Shown: piece after piece, positions 1-6,913 of the stretch
Layout of the letters: every line of letters begins with the position of its first letter
Position numbering within the stretch: the stretch's first letter is position 1
Assembly: GCA_031254455.1 (NCBI GenBank)
Contig: JAIRUI010000083.1
Location: forward strand, 1-19,561
DNA: 19,561 nt
Direction of reading: 5' to 3'
Origin: Chitinispirillales bacterium
GTDB lineage: Bacteria; Fibrobacterota; Chitinivibrionia; Chitinivibrionales; Chitinivibrionaceae
Program-made: the position numbers and the translations under genes
Notes under the pieces: generated by a model
What the model saw: the letters and a program-made list of their open reading frames with translations, nothing else
Database searches by the model: none
What the model was told of the DNA's origin: nothing

Positions 1-720
1 GAAATTCAAAATTCAAGTAACGAAACGGCAAAGATTCTTAAAGATATTGACGAAATCGCTTTCCAGACGAATCTTTTGGCTCTTAACGCCGCCGTAGAAG
101 CGGCAAGAGCGGGTGAAGCAGGTAAAGGGTTTGCGGTAGTTGCGGAAGAAGTGAGAAATCTCGCTCAAAGAAGCGCCGAAAGCGCAAAGAAGACGGCGCA
201 GCTTATCGAAAGTTCTCAGGCAAGCAGTTCCAGAGGTGTGGGGTTGGCGGAAGAAACGTCGGAAGCCATTGAGAAGATTACCGAAGTGTCGAACAAAATA
301 GCGATGATAGTGGATGAAATTACGACTGCCGCCGAAGAGCAGGCGCGTGGAGTCGCTCAAGTTAATTCTGCGATTGGAAATATGGATCAGATAACGCAGG
401 CGAACGCCGCCGGTTCGGAAGAATTGGCTGCAAGTTCGGAAGAATTGAGCTCTCAGTCCGTTACAATGAACGATTTGGTCGGTGAATTGGTCGGTGTTGT
501 CGAAGGTATGGATGAAAAAAATACCTGGGAAAAAGGTACTCACAAAAGATATTCTAACGCCAGAACTACGATACATATGAAAGCGGTAAAAAGAGCGTCA
601 AGAGGTTTGTCGCAAGCCGCAAAACCGGTAGCGGTAATCGCTCATAAATCTGCGGCGGCTAAAAATGAGCCGGAAACGCTTATTCCGTTTGACGACGATA
701 AAGATTTCGGAAATTACTAG
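1..720 (+). CDS. Methyl-accepting chemotaxis protein, C-terminal signalling part (5' end outside window)
   Basis: The reading frame is open from base 1, so the N-terminal sensor, membrane and HAMP parts lie upstream of the window; 239 residues are visible. Residues 18-50 carry the hallmark hairpin tip that contacts CheA and CheW (IAFQTNLLALNAAVEAARAG, then EAGKGFAVVAEEVRNLAQRS). The antiparallel coiled-coil return arm runs to about residue 165 and is rich in paired Glu/Gln and Ala/Ser of the kind methylated by CheR and demethylated by CheB (AAEEQARG, GSEELAASSEEL). A Lys/Ala-rich flexible linker of about 60 residues follows. The protein ends in DFGNY, which fits the x-aromatic-x-x-aromatic pentapeptide that tethers CheR/CheB. 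The ligand cannot be inferred. A strong hairpin terminator follows the stop codon. The family call is very secure. Confidence 0.96.
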   Translation, partial: EIQNSSNETAKILKDIDEIAFQTNLLALNAAVEAARAGEAGKGFAVVAEEVRNLAQRSAESAKKTAQLIESSQASSSRGVGLAEETSEAIEKITEVSNKIAMIVDEITTAAEEQARGVAQVNSAIGNMDQITQANAAGSEELAASSEELSSQSVTMNDLVGELVGVVEGMDEKNTWEKGTHKRYSNARTTIHMKAVKRASRGLSQAAKPVAVIAHKSAAAKNEPETLIPFDDDKDFGNY

Positions 721-735
721 AATCTTTAATAACCG

Positions 736-772
736 AAACCGCCGTTTCAAAAAACCGAAACGGCGGTTTTTT
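736..772. terminator. Shared hairpin terminator between the chemoreceptor gene and ribD
   Basis: A perfect 13-bp inverted repeat (736-748 with 757-769, core ACCGCCGTTTC) has an 8-base loop and is followed by T-rich sequence on the plus strand (six T at 767-772). This is a textbook intrinsic terminator for the plus-strand chemoreceptor gene. The ribD stop codon (773-771) abuts it, so it probably also ends the converging ribD transcript, although the minus-strand trailing sequence (CGGTTTCGGTTATT) is a weaker U-tract. Confidence 0.88.
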
Positions 773-1856
773 ATTGTGTAAATTTTGCCAAACCGCTAAT
801 TAAAATATCGCCGTCAAAATTTTGTAATTCAATTTCATTTAATTTTATTGGAAAATCAATTGACAACGGCGAATTATTCAAAATCAACCCTTCTCGACCG
901 CCGCCAAGAATTTTCGGCGCATAAAACAAATAAAAACGATTAACGGATTTACAATCCATTGCCGTTTCGACAAGCCTGCTTCCTCCTTCAATGAGTAAAG
1001 AATCAATTAATTCCTTTCCTGCGGTTTCCAAAAACGATAAAAACGAATTTTTATAATCGCTCTCCCCTGTCGCCCAAATTTCGACTCCGTCTTTATTCTT
1101 TTCAATATATTTTTCTTTTGAATTAAGTACAATTATTGAACGGTGGTTTTTTGCATTTTCCCTAAAAAACGAGTTTTCCCCGACATCTGCGTTCGATGAA
1201 AAAACGATTCGCACGGGATTTTTGGAATTTTCTATATTTCGTACGTTTAATTTCGGATTATCGGCAATAAGCGTATTCTTTCCGACAGCGACAGCCGAAG
1301 AAATCGAGCGAAGAAAATGCGCATATTTCAACGATTTCTCATTTGTAATCCATTGCGACTTCCCATGAACGTCGGAAATTTTATTGTCAAGCGTCATTGC
1401 GAGTTTTACGGAAACAAACGGCTTTCGGTTTTGTATAAACCAGAAAAAATCTTCATTAATACGTTTAGCTTCAGTTTCGCAAAGTCCGATATTAACATCG
1501 ATTCCCGACTCGCGAAGTTTTTGTACGCCCTTACCGGCAACAAGCGGATTTGGGTCCAAACATGAAATGAAAACCTGTTTAAATTTTGATTTTATTATAG
1601 CGTCAACACACGGCGGAGTTCTTCCGAAATGACAACACGGTTCAAGCGATACAAACAAATCCGAACCGCCGCATAATTCTCCCGCCTGATTTATAGCGTT
1701 TATTTCGGCATGATTGCCGCCGACAGGCGAAGTAGCTCCTTTACCGACCACTTGCCCGTTTTTTATAACAACGGCTCCTACGGCGGGGTTAGGCGAGACG
1801 TTTCCTTTCACCGATTTTGCACAGTCAAGCGCTATTTGCATAAATTCTTCATTCAT
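771..1856 (-). CDS. ribD: RibD, bifunctional riboflavin biosynthesis deaminase/reductase
   Basis: This enzyme catalyses two consecutive cytosolic steps of riboflavin synthesis: deamination of the pyrimidine product of GTP cyclohydrolase II, then NADPH-dependent reduction of its ribosyl side chain. Numbered from the ATG at 1856 (361 residues), the N-terminal cytidine-deaminase-like domain has the zinc site HAE (H49, E51) and PCCHFGRTPPC (C74, C83). The reductase domain begins near residue 140 (SVKLAMTLDNKI, VGKNTLIADNPKLNVR) and ends with LLIEGGSRLVE and PKILGGG. The length is typical of the fused enzyme. An in-frame TTG at 1865 would add three residues, but the ATG matches the family N-terminus and has a GGG six bases upstream. 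The gene stands alone, with no other rib gene nearby, and is divergent from the bat operon. No FMN riboswitch is visible in the short leader. Confidence 0.95.
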   Translation of the reverse strand: MNEEFMQIALDCAKSVKGNVSPNPAVGAVVIKNGQVVGKGATSPVGGNHAEINAINQAGELCGGSDLFVSLEPCCHFGRTPPCVDAIIKSKFKQVFISCLDPNPLVAGKGVQKLRESGIDVNIGLCETEAKRINEDFFWFIQNRKPFVSVKLAMTLDNKISDVHGKSQWITNEKSLKYAHFLRSISSAVAVGKNTLIADNPKLNVRNIENSKNPVRIVFSSNADVGENSFFRENAKNHRSIIVLNSKEKYIEKNKDGVEIWATGESDYKNSFLSFLETAGKELIDSLLIEGGSRLVETAMDCKSVNRFYLFYAPKILGGGREGLILNNSPLSIDFPIKLNEIELQNFDGDILISGLAKFTQ

Positions 1857-1965
1857 ATAGCCCAAAATAATATTTGGTAAAAAAATATTTGCAATCGCTT
1901 AACAAAAAAAATTATTTTAACGAAAAAAAATCGGTGTAATGTAAAAAAATATTTGGGAAATTAAA
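1857..1965. other. Divergent ribD / bat-operon intergenic region with a 15-bp direct repeat
   Basis: This spacer of about 109 bases is extremely AT-rich and must hold the start signals of two divergent transcripts. It contains a perfect 15-base direct repeat (GTAAAAAAATATTTG) at 1877-1891 and 1941-1955, with start-to-start spacing of 64 bases; the second copy ends just before the batC start codon at 1966. A GGGAA at 1955-1959 is the likely ribosome binding site of the batC-like gene. I could not pick out -35/-10 pairs with good spacing for either direction. Confidence 0.5.
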
Positions 1966-2751
1966 ATGAAAATAATTGTTTTTATTATGTTCCTTTCCAT
2001 ATTTTCTTTTTGCGATGAACTTCGCGATTTAACAAACAAAGGAATTTCGGCATTTAAAAAAAATGACTACGAAAAAGCGTTGCAATACTTTGACGACGCC
2101 GCAAAAAAATATCCTATGAGTAAAGAAGCGAAATTCAACAAAGGGCTCAGTTTGGGATACAGTGGAAACGCCGAAGAAGCGGAAGTTATTCTTTCGGGAG
2201 TCAAATTCGATAAAGACGGAAAAAACGCCGAAGTCCTTTATACAAGAGCAAGAATTGCCGAAGCCGTCGGTGACGCCGCTATGAACAATCAACAGCAGCC
2301 CAACGTTGCAGAAGCCAAAAAAGCATATCAAAACGCCCGTCGGCTTTATGCGCAATCTCTTGATTTAAAAAAAGATAAAAAAACTATAAATAATATTGAA
2401 ATTTTATCTCAAAAGATAAAACTGCTTCCAGAACAAGAACAACAAAATCAAGATAATCAGAACGACAAAAATAAAGACGATAAGCAAAATAAAGAACAAG
2501 ACAAAACCGATAATAACAAAAACGACGATAACGACGATAAACAAGAGCAAGAGCAAAATCAACAAGAGAACGAACAAAACAACGAACAAAACAACGAACA
2601 AAACAACGAAACAAACGAACAGGAACAGGAACAAGACGAACAAATTCAAGACGCCGTCCGTTTGATTGAACATTATTCGGACGATGCGAAAGAACTTAAC
2701 AAACCGCAAGAGCGAAAAACGGTTTCTCCCGTAAACGGAAAAGATTGGTAA
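1966..2751 (+). CDS. BatC-like TPR protein with Gln/Asn/Asp/Glu-rich tail
   Basis: The protein has 261 residues. An N-terminal hydrophobic stretch (residues 1-16, MKIIVFIMFLSIFSFC) is a probable signal peptide. The Cys at 16 is preceded by Phe, so it is not a good lipobox. Tetratricopeptide helices follow at about residues 20-150 (NKGISAFKKNDYEKALQYFD; EAKFNKGLSLGYSGNAEEAE; AEAKKAYQNARRLYAQSL). A low-complexity, strongly hydrophilic tract (about 154-227) is made almost only of Q, N, E, D and K and includes three exact EQNN units from a 12-bp tandem repeat. The C-terminus returns to normal composition and ends in GKDW. TPR plus acidic/Gln-rich tail directly before batD and batE is the usual BatC arrangement, so the name rests on architecture and context. 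Bat proteins are linked to envelope stress and oxygen tolerance, but their exact biochemistry is unsettled. Confidence 0.8.
   Translation: MKIIVFIMFLSIFSFCDELRDLTNKGISAFKKNDYEKALQYFDDAAKKYPMSKEAKFNKGLSLGYSGNAEEAEVILSGVKFDKDGKNAEVLYTRARIAEAVGDAAMNNQQQPNVAEAKKAYQNARRLYAQSLDLKKDKKTINNIEILSQKIKLLPEQEQQNQDNQNDKNKDDKQNKEQDKTDNNKNDDNDDKQEQEQNQQENEQNNEQNNEQNNETNEQEQEQDEQIQDAVRLIEHYSDDAKELNKPQERKTVSPVNGKDW
2571..2606 (+). repeat. 12-bp tandem repeat, three perfect copies, in the batC-like gene
   Basis: CGAACAAAACAA is repeated head to tail three times (2571-2582, 2583-2594, 2595-2606) and encodes repeated Glu-Gln-Asn-Asn units. The surrounding 200 bases are also simple in composition and nearly free of T on this strand. 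Because the unit is a multiple of three, copy-number change would lengthen or shorten the tail without breaking the frame. Confidence 0.85.
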
Positions 2752-2758
2752 TAAAATT

Positions 2759-4531
2759 ATGAACATACAGAAAATTACAATTACTATAATTTCTTTGTTA
2801 ATAAATTTTGTTCTTGCCGTTGAAGTAAAAAGTTTCAAAATGACGACAAACAATACAAACATCCAAAACGGAGATATTGTTTCGATTATGGCGGAACTTT
2901 TAACCGACGCGGCGGTTTCAACGGATATTCCGCAGTTTCCACAAAGTTCGGATTATTCGGTTTTATCGGTAAATAAATCGCAATCGTCGTCCACTTCCAT
3001 TTCAATGATAAACGGGAAAACTACAAGCGACAAAACCGTAACGACACGTTTTTTATACCAAATTCAATTCAATACGCAAAAATCGTCAATAAATCTTGCG
3101 CCGTTATTGGTAATAATTGAAAACAGACAAGTTGCAAGTAACGGGATAACGTTTCAAATAGGTGAGAAAAAAGAAGAAGACAGTCCGGTAAGTGTAAAAT
3201 TTCTACGTGAAAGAAGTACCATTTACAAAGGAGAACAAGCGCGGTTAACGGTTCGAGTCATGGTTCGTTCCAACACAAATGCACAACTTACAAATGACGG
3301 ATATGTAGGATTTTTAAAAATATTACAAGATAAATTATCCCAAAATTTTACGCTTACACCGCTGTCAAACTCACCTGAAAACAAACACGAAGTTATAAAC
3401 GGAGTTTCGCATCAAGTGTATGACCTTGTATTTAACTTAGTGCCTTTGGATACGGGAAAAATTACGATTCCGTCGATTTCTATCGTATATATTATCCAAG
3501 AACGCGGCGGCGGACGCGATCCGTTCGACGGATTTTTCGGTTTTTCCTCCATACGTCAAAAACAAGCGGCTGCGATTTCGCCTGCGCTTACTTACAACAT
3601 TAGCGATCTTCCAAAACCGATGCCGAAAAATTTTACAGGAATAATCGGCGCAGTTAAATTAAGCGGTTCGTTAAGCAGAGATTCCGTTCCGGCAGGAGAA
3701 TCGATAACGCTAAACATTACGATGAGCGGGAAAATGTCTTCCGCATTAATGGGCGATATCGAATTAGATAAAAATCCCGATTTGGACATATTTCCGCCGG
3801 AAAGAAAAATTTCGCAAGATACGACCTCAACCGGAGTTAATACAAAAAAGCAATATTCATGGATGATTATTCCTAAAAAAGAAGGAACGTTTAAAATTCC
3901 CGGCAAAGAAATTATCTGGTTTGATCCAAATTCCGCGGCATACAAAACCGCTTCTACCGGAAATTTTACAATTAAAGCGAGTGCGGGAAATTACTCGCAG
4001 CAAACTCAAACAAAAAGATACTTAACGCAAAGCGAGATTACTACTTTCGGTAATGATATTCGTTATATAAAAACAAACCTTTCGGAAAACAACGCAAACC
4101 AAAATGAAATCGACAAAAAACTACTTTTAGGATTATTCTCGTCCGCGTGGATATTGTCGTTGTTTTTAATTTTAATTAAATTGAAAACGATACTTTTCCC
4201 AAAAAATATCAACGAAGAAAAGAAAAGCAGGGCTTTTTCAACGGCTGTCCGCGAATTAAATCGTATTTTGAACGGCAAAGAGAACATTTCCCCTATGGCG
4301 GCGATAATTAAATATTTAAGCGCCAAAACAAGTAAAGAAACAGGTTCGATGAAATACGACGAAATTGAAAAATTACTTGAAAGCCGAAGCGTCAGTGCGA
4401 ATGTCCGTGAAAAATTAACCAAATATTTCAGAGATGTCGAAATTTCCCGATACGCCTCCGGAAATTCTCAAAATAATCTTGCAAAAAACGGAATTGATTT
4501 GTTGAAAAGCATTGAAAAGGAGTTCAAATGA
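2759..4531 (+). CDS. batD: BatD, membrane-anchored aerotolerance-type protein
   Basis: The protein has 590 residues. A signal peptide (about 1-20, ending VLA before VEVKSF) is followed by a long extracytoplasmic region of beta-rich repeats typical of the BatD family (for example LVPLDTGKITIPSISI near residue 235, and SGSLSRDSVPAGESITLNITMSG near 300-330). A single transmembrane helix lies at about 456-478 (LLGLFSSAWILSLFLILIKL). The cytoplasmic tail of about 110 residues is Lys/Glu-rich. Length and layout match the family. The gene starts 7 bases after the batC-like stop with little Shine-Dalgarno sequence, which suggests coupling to upstream translation, and it overlaps batE by 4 bases (ATGA). 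The partner von Willebrand proteins BatA/BatB are not in this cluster. The family call is good; the molecular role is not firmly known. Confidence 0.88.
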   Translation: MNIQKITITIISLLINFVLAVEVKSFKMTTNNTNIQNGDIVSIMAELLTDAAVSTDIPQFPQSSDYSVLSVNKSQSSSTSISMINGKTTSDKTVTTRFLYQIQFNTQKSSINLAPLLVIIENRQVASNGITFQIGEKKEEDSPVSVKFLRERSTIYKGEQARLTVRVMVRSNTNAQLTNDGYVGFLKILQDKLSQNFTLTPLSNSPENKHEVINGVSHQVYDLVFNLVPLDTGKITIPSISIVYIIQERGGGRDPFDGFFGFSSIRQKQAAAISPALTYNISDLPKPMPKNFTGIIGAVKLSGSLSRDSVPAGESITLNITMSGKMSSALMGDIELDKNPDLDIFPPERKISQDTTSTGVNTKKQYSWMIIPKKEGTFKIPGKEIIWFDPNSAAYKTASTGNFTIKASAGNYSQQTQTKRYLTQSEITTFGNDIRYIKTNLSENNANQNEIDKKLLLGLFSSAWILSLFLILIKLKTILFPKNINEEKKSRAFSTAVRELNRILNGKENISPMAAIIKYLSAKTSKETGSMKYDEIEKLLESRSVSANVREKLTKYFRDVEISRYASGNSQNNLAKNGIDLLKSIEKEFK

Positions 4532-5274
4532 AAAAAGTCGTACTTTTTTTATTGATTATAATATTGTGTGTGTGTTCTCAAACTTTTAATAAAACCGATT
4601 TGTTTAACGAGGCGAATAAATTATATGAGGAAAAGGAATATGACTCCGCAAGCGTTTTGTATCTGCATATTTTAGAAAATTATGGCAAAAACTCCGCGAT
4701 TTTATACAATATTGCAAATTGCGCATACAGAAAAGGCGACATAGGAACGGCGATTTTATATCTTGAAAGAGCCAAATTACTATCTCCGGACGACAAAGAT
4801 ATATCAACAAACCTGGATTATTTGCGAACACAGACAATTGATAAATTTGAAAAACCGGAATTATCTTTTTTCCGGCAGAATTTTGAAAAATTTCAGAATT
4901 TTATTTCACTGCAAACGCAGATTATAATAATCATAATTTTGTCATTCTTGATCACGATTTTTATGGCTTTGACGCTTTTTTCTCAAAAACGAAGAACTGC
5001 AAAGATTTACGTTATATTGATTCTATTTGTAGCCATGTCTATGTTTGGAATTTCCGCAGGCATCAAATATACTGACCAAAAAAATACAATTAGATGTGTA
5101 ATTTTGAGTAAAACCGTTTCTGCGCTAAACGAGCCGCGCGGAGATAAGACGATTTTCTCCGCTCATGAAGGAACCGTTTTAAATATCATAAAAATTGTAG
5201 ATAATTGGTATTTTGTCTCGCTTCAAAACGGAGCAAGCGGATGGATTCAAAAACAATCGGCGGAAATAATTTAA
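4528..5274 (+). CDS. batE: BatE-like protein: TPRs, two membrane helices, SH3-like domain
   Basis: The protein has 248 residues. It has an N-terminal signal or anchor segment (MKKVVLFLLIIILCVC), then two tetratricopeptide units at about 24-95 (LFNEANKLYEEKEYDSASVLY; AILYNIANCAYRKGDIGTAILYLERA). Two membrane helices follow (about 130-152, IIIIIILSFLITIFMALTLF, and about 160-178). The C-terminal bacterial SH3-like domain (about 190-248) has the typical pattern VSALNEPRG, HEGTVLNIIKIVDNWYFV and GWIQ. This order is the BatE architecture. The start codon overlaps the batD stop and has a GGAG ribosome binding site. TPR and SH3 modules suggest a scaffold for the Bat complex at the inner membrane (inference). 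Confidence 0.87.
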   Translation: MKKVVLFLLIIILCVCSQTFNKTDLFNEANKLYEEKEYDSASVLYLHILENYGKNSAILYNIANCAYRKGDIGTAILYLERAKLLSPDDKDISTNLDYLRTQTIDKFEKPELSFFRQNFEKFQNFISLQTQIIIIIILSFLITIFMALTLFSQKRRTAKIYVILILFVAMSMFGISAGIKYTDQKNTIRCVILSKTVSALNEPRGDKTIFSAHEGTVLNIIKIVDNWYFVSLQNGASGWIQKQSAEII

Positions 5275-5290
5275 AAAGAGGAGATTTTAT

Positions 5291-6040
5291 ATGGCAGTTG
5301 TAGGAATTATCGGCGGAAGCGGACTTGACAACCCCGATATTTTAAAAAATGCAAAAGATGAAGCGATTTCAACGCCTTTCGGAGCGACTTCGTCGCCGCT
5401 TAAGCACGGAACTATAAATAATACGAAAGTCATTTTAATCGCCAGACACGGTCGAGAACATACGATTACACCGTCAAACGTGAATTACCGAGCAAATATT
5501 TTCGCATTGAAAAGGTGCGGATGTACGCATATATTGGCTACTACGGCAGTCGGTTCGCTCAAAGAAGAAATAGAGCGCGGCGACTTGGTTATTATAGACC
5601 AGTTTATCGATTTCACAAAACAACGAAAAATAACTTTTCATGAAAAATTCGAAGCCGGAAATCCTAAACACTGTCCGATGTCAACGCCGTTCAATGAAGA
5701 GTTACGAAATATTTTAATAAAAAAATCACGGGATCTGGGCTTTAAATTTCATCCGCAAGGAACGGTTGTCACTATTGAAGGCCCGCGATTTTCAACTCGC
5801 GCCGAATCAAATATGTTTCGCTCTTTTGGAGCGGATATTATAAATATGTCAATTGCGACGGAGGCGATCTTGGCTAATGAAACGCAAATTCCATATGCAG
5901 CGATAGCGATGAGTACGGATTACGACTGCTGGAAAATTGACGAAGAACCGGTTTCGTGGGAAGCGATCAGCAAAATTTTCGCCGCAAATGCGGACAAGGT
6001 TACAACTTTACTTAAATCGGTAATTCCGATTATTCAATAA
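5291..6040 (+). CDS. mtnP: S-methyl-5'-thioadenosine phosphorylase-like protein (MtnP family)
   Basis: The protein has 249 residues, family-typical length. It phosphorolyses methylthioadenosine to adenine and methylthioribose-1-phosphate, salvaging purine and the methylthio group after polyamine or quorum-signal chemistry. Visible motifs are the phosphate loop GIIGGSGL (6-13), RHGREHTITPSNVNYRANI (substrate/phosphate contacts), TTAVGSL, DQFIDFT, GPRFSTRAES and INMSIATEAILANE. TDYDCW near residue 210 carries the Asp that family knowledge links to 6-aminopurines rather than 6-oxopurines. That favours MTA over inosine/guanosine phosphorylase, but substrate assignment by sequence in this family is often wrong. 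A strong GAGGAG ribosome binding site precedes the ATG. It lies 16 bases behind batE and is probably co-transcribed with the bat genes; no functional link is known. Confidence 0.88.
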   Translation: MAVVGIIGGSGLDNPDILKNAKDEAISTPFGATSSPLKHGTINNTKVILIARHGREHTITPSNVNYRANIFALKRCGCTHILATTAVGSLKEEIERGDLVIIDQFIDFTKQRKITFHEKFEAGNPKHCPMSTPFNEELRNILIKKSRDLGFKFHPQGTVVTIEGPRFSTRAESNMFRSFGADIINMSIATEAILANETQIPYAAIAMSTDYDCWKIDEEPVSWEAISKIFAANADKVTTLLKSVIPIIQ

Positions 6041-6047
6041 CTATATT

Positions 6048-6422
6048 TTATTTTTGAGCGGCGTAGCCTTTAGCCGCTTTGTTTGCAGTAGAAATTTTCG
6101 CCATTTCTTCTTTCATGGAAGCGTGTAATTTTTCTGATTTTTCCAAAAGCAAGGAAGTGTCTGTAACTATAGACATAATAATTGATTTTATTCTTTGTTC
6201 ATATTCAGATATCCGATTGGAATCGGTTCCCGGCGGAAGCGTATCTTTTCGTTTTTGCAAATGAGATATCTCAACCAACAATTTTTCTCTTTGTTCGGCG
6301 ATCTGTTCGTAATCGTCGCGATTAAAATTCATTTGCGAGGTAATTCGAGATATCTCTAAGTACAAATCTTGAATTTTTTCAAGAGCTTGAATTTTAGTGG
6401 TATATATAGTTTCTTCACTCAT
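6048..6422 (-). CDS. Small coiled-coil protein, probable FliT-like flagellar chaperone
   Basis: The protein has 124 residues, is hydrophilic and almost entirely helical in character, with heptad-like spacing (QALEKIQDLYLEISRITSQM; QREKLLVEISHLQKRKD; RIKSIIMSIVTDTSLLLEKSEKL). It has no signal peptide. Its start codon overlaps the fliS stop (TAATG), implying translational coupling. Position behind fliD-fliS, size and helical content fit FliT, the chaperone that keeps the cap protein FliD unfolded for export. The sequence family is poorly conserved, so the assignment rests mainly on gene order. It converges on mtnP with a gap of 7 bases. Confidence 0.6.
   Translation of the reverse strand: MSEETIYTTKIQALEKIQDLYLEISRITSQMNFNRDDYEQIAEQREKLLVEISHLQKRKDTLPPGTDSNRISEYEQRIKSIIMSIVTDTSLLLEKSEKLHASMKEEMAKISTANKAAKGYAAQK
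6057..6085 (+). terminator. Possible weak terminator for the bat-mtnP operon
   Basis: A 6-bp GC-rich inverted repeat (AGCGGC 6057-6062, GCCGCT 6073-6078) is followed by TTGTTTG. It lies 16 bases beyond the mtnP stop, inside the 3' end of the converging FliT-like gene. The stem is short and the T-tract interrupted, so this is only a candidate. Confidence 0.35.
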
Positions 6423-6829
6423 TAAACGGCCGTATAACTCCCTGACGCCGCTATCCTAACATTTTGCGCCGCAATTTTCCACGCATCGCGAAGTTCCGTC
6501 AAGTATCCCAGTATTTCACGAATCGGCTGCGAATCTACATGGACAATCGACTGATTTATTTGATACTGCATATATTCGTAGAGACGATAAAGATCACGTG
6601 CGATACTGCCGTCGCCTGCGTCAAAATTCAAAGCGGAAATCAATTCCGAAATCGCGTCGTTCATCTTATAAAGATGCTTATTTCTCTCTTCGATATTTTT
6701 GTAATCCGAAGGCATTTCGGCTACAATCCCGCCGTGTTTTATAGCGACATCGTAACAGATTATCAACAATTTGCCTTTGTCGGCCGTATCAATGTTTGCC
6801 GTCTTGTAAGCATTATATCCTTGATTCAT
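6422..6829 (-). CDS. fliS: FliS, flagellin export chaperone
   Basis: FliS binds the C-terminal end of newly made flagellin in the cytoplasm and prevents premature filament assembly. Numbered from the ATG at 6829 there are 135 residues. GYNAYKTANIDTADKGKLLIICYDVAIK is the family signature near the N-terminus (NAY...NI.TA...LL...YD.AI), and the rest is a helical bundle (YRLYEYMQYQINQSIVH, LRDAWKIA). An upstream in-frame ATG at 6844 would add five residues, but only the 6829 start has a properly spaced GGAG. It is followed without gap by the FliT-like gene and preceded by fliD, the standard order. Confidence 0.93.
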   Translation of the reverse strand: MNQGYNAYKTANIDTADKGKLLIICYDVAIKHGGIVAEMPSDYKNIEERNKHLYKMNDAISELISALNFDAGDGSIARDLYRLYEYMQYQINQSIVHVDSQPIREILGYLTELRDAWKIAAQNVRIAASGSYTAV

Positions 6830-6838
6830 ATAAAAACG

Positions 6839-6842
6839 CTCC
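6839..6842 (-). promoter_or_regulatory. Shine-Dalgarno site that selects the fliS start
   Basis: GGAG on the minus strand lies 9 bases before the ATG at 6829. The alternative ATG at 6844 has only AT-rich sequence upstream, and its own first codons contain this site. That supports the shorter FliS. Confidence 0.65.
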
Positions 6843-6871
6843 ATTTAAGCATATTAAAAACATAAATCTCC

Positions 6872-6913
6872 AATTTGCATAAAATACATAAATGCTACGA
6901 TTTTATGCAAATT
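6872..6913 (-). other. 14-bp perfect inverted repeat between fliD and fliS
   Basis: AATTTGCATAAAAT (6872-6885) pairs exactly with ATTTTATGCAAATT (6900-6913) around a 14-base loop. The repeat begins within the fliD stop codon. On the transcribed strand it is not followed by a U-tract but by TTGGAGATTT, so it does not look like an ordinary terminator. It may be an mRNA stability or attenuation hairpin that sets FliD to FliS ratios, or an operator palindrome. The function is not known from the sequence. Confidence 0.6.

Noticed and set aside
13..576. 187-codon minus-strand open frame opposite the chemoreceptor
   Set aside because: The plus strand encodes an unmistakable chemoreceptor signalling domain; the reverse frame is Phe/Arg-rich noise.
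1857..1965. Possible FMN riboswitch in front of ribD
   Set aside because: The leader is too short and almost pure AT; none of the conserved G/C-rich FMN aptamer elements are visible.
1966..2016. Lipoprotein signal at Cys16 of the batC-like protein
   Set aside because: The residue before Cys is Phe, which does not fit the lipobox; an ordinary signal peptide or anchor is more likely.
2571..2606. Short repeats considered as a CRISPR-like array
   Set aside because: The units are 12 bp, directly adjacent without spacers, in frame within a coding region; they are a coding tandem repeat.
2404..2862. Minus-strand 152-codon open frame rich in Val, Leu and Phe that looks like a membrane protein
   Set aside because: It is the antisense reading of the Q/N/E/D-rich tail of the batC-like gene; its composition is a direct consequence of the low-complexity coding strand, and it spans the batC-batD junction.
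6015..6031. 6-bp hairpin (AATCGG / CCGATT) at the end of mtnP as a terminator
   Set aside because: Short, weak stem inside the coding region and followed by ATTCAATAAC rather than a T-run.
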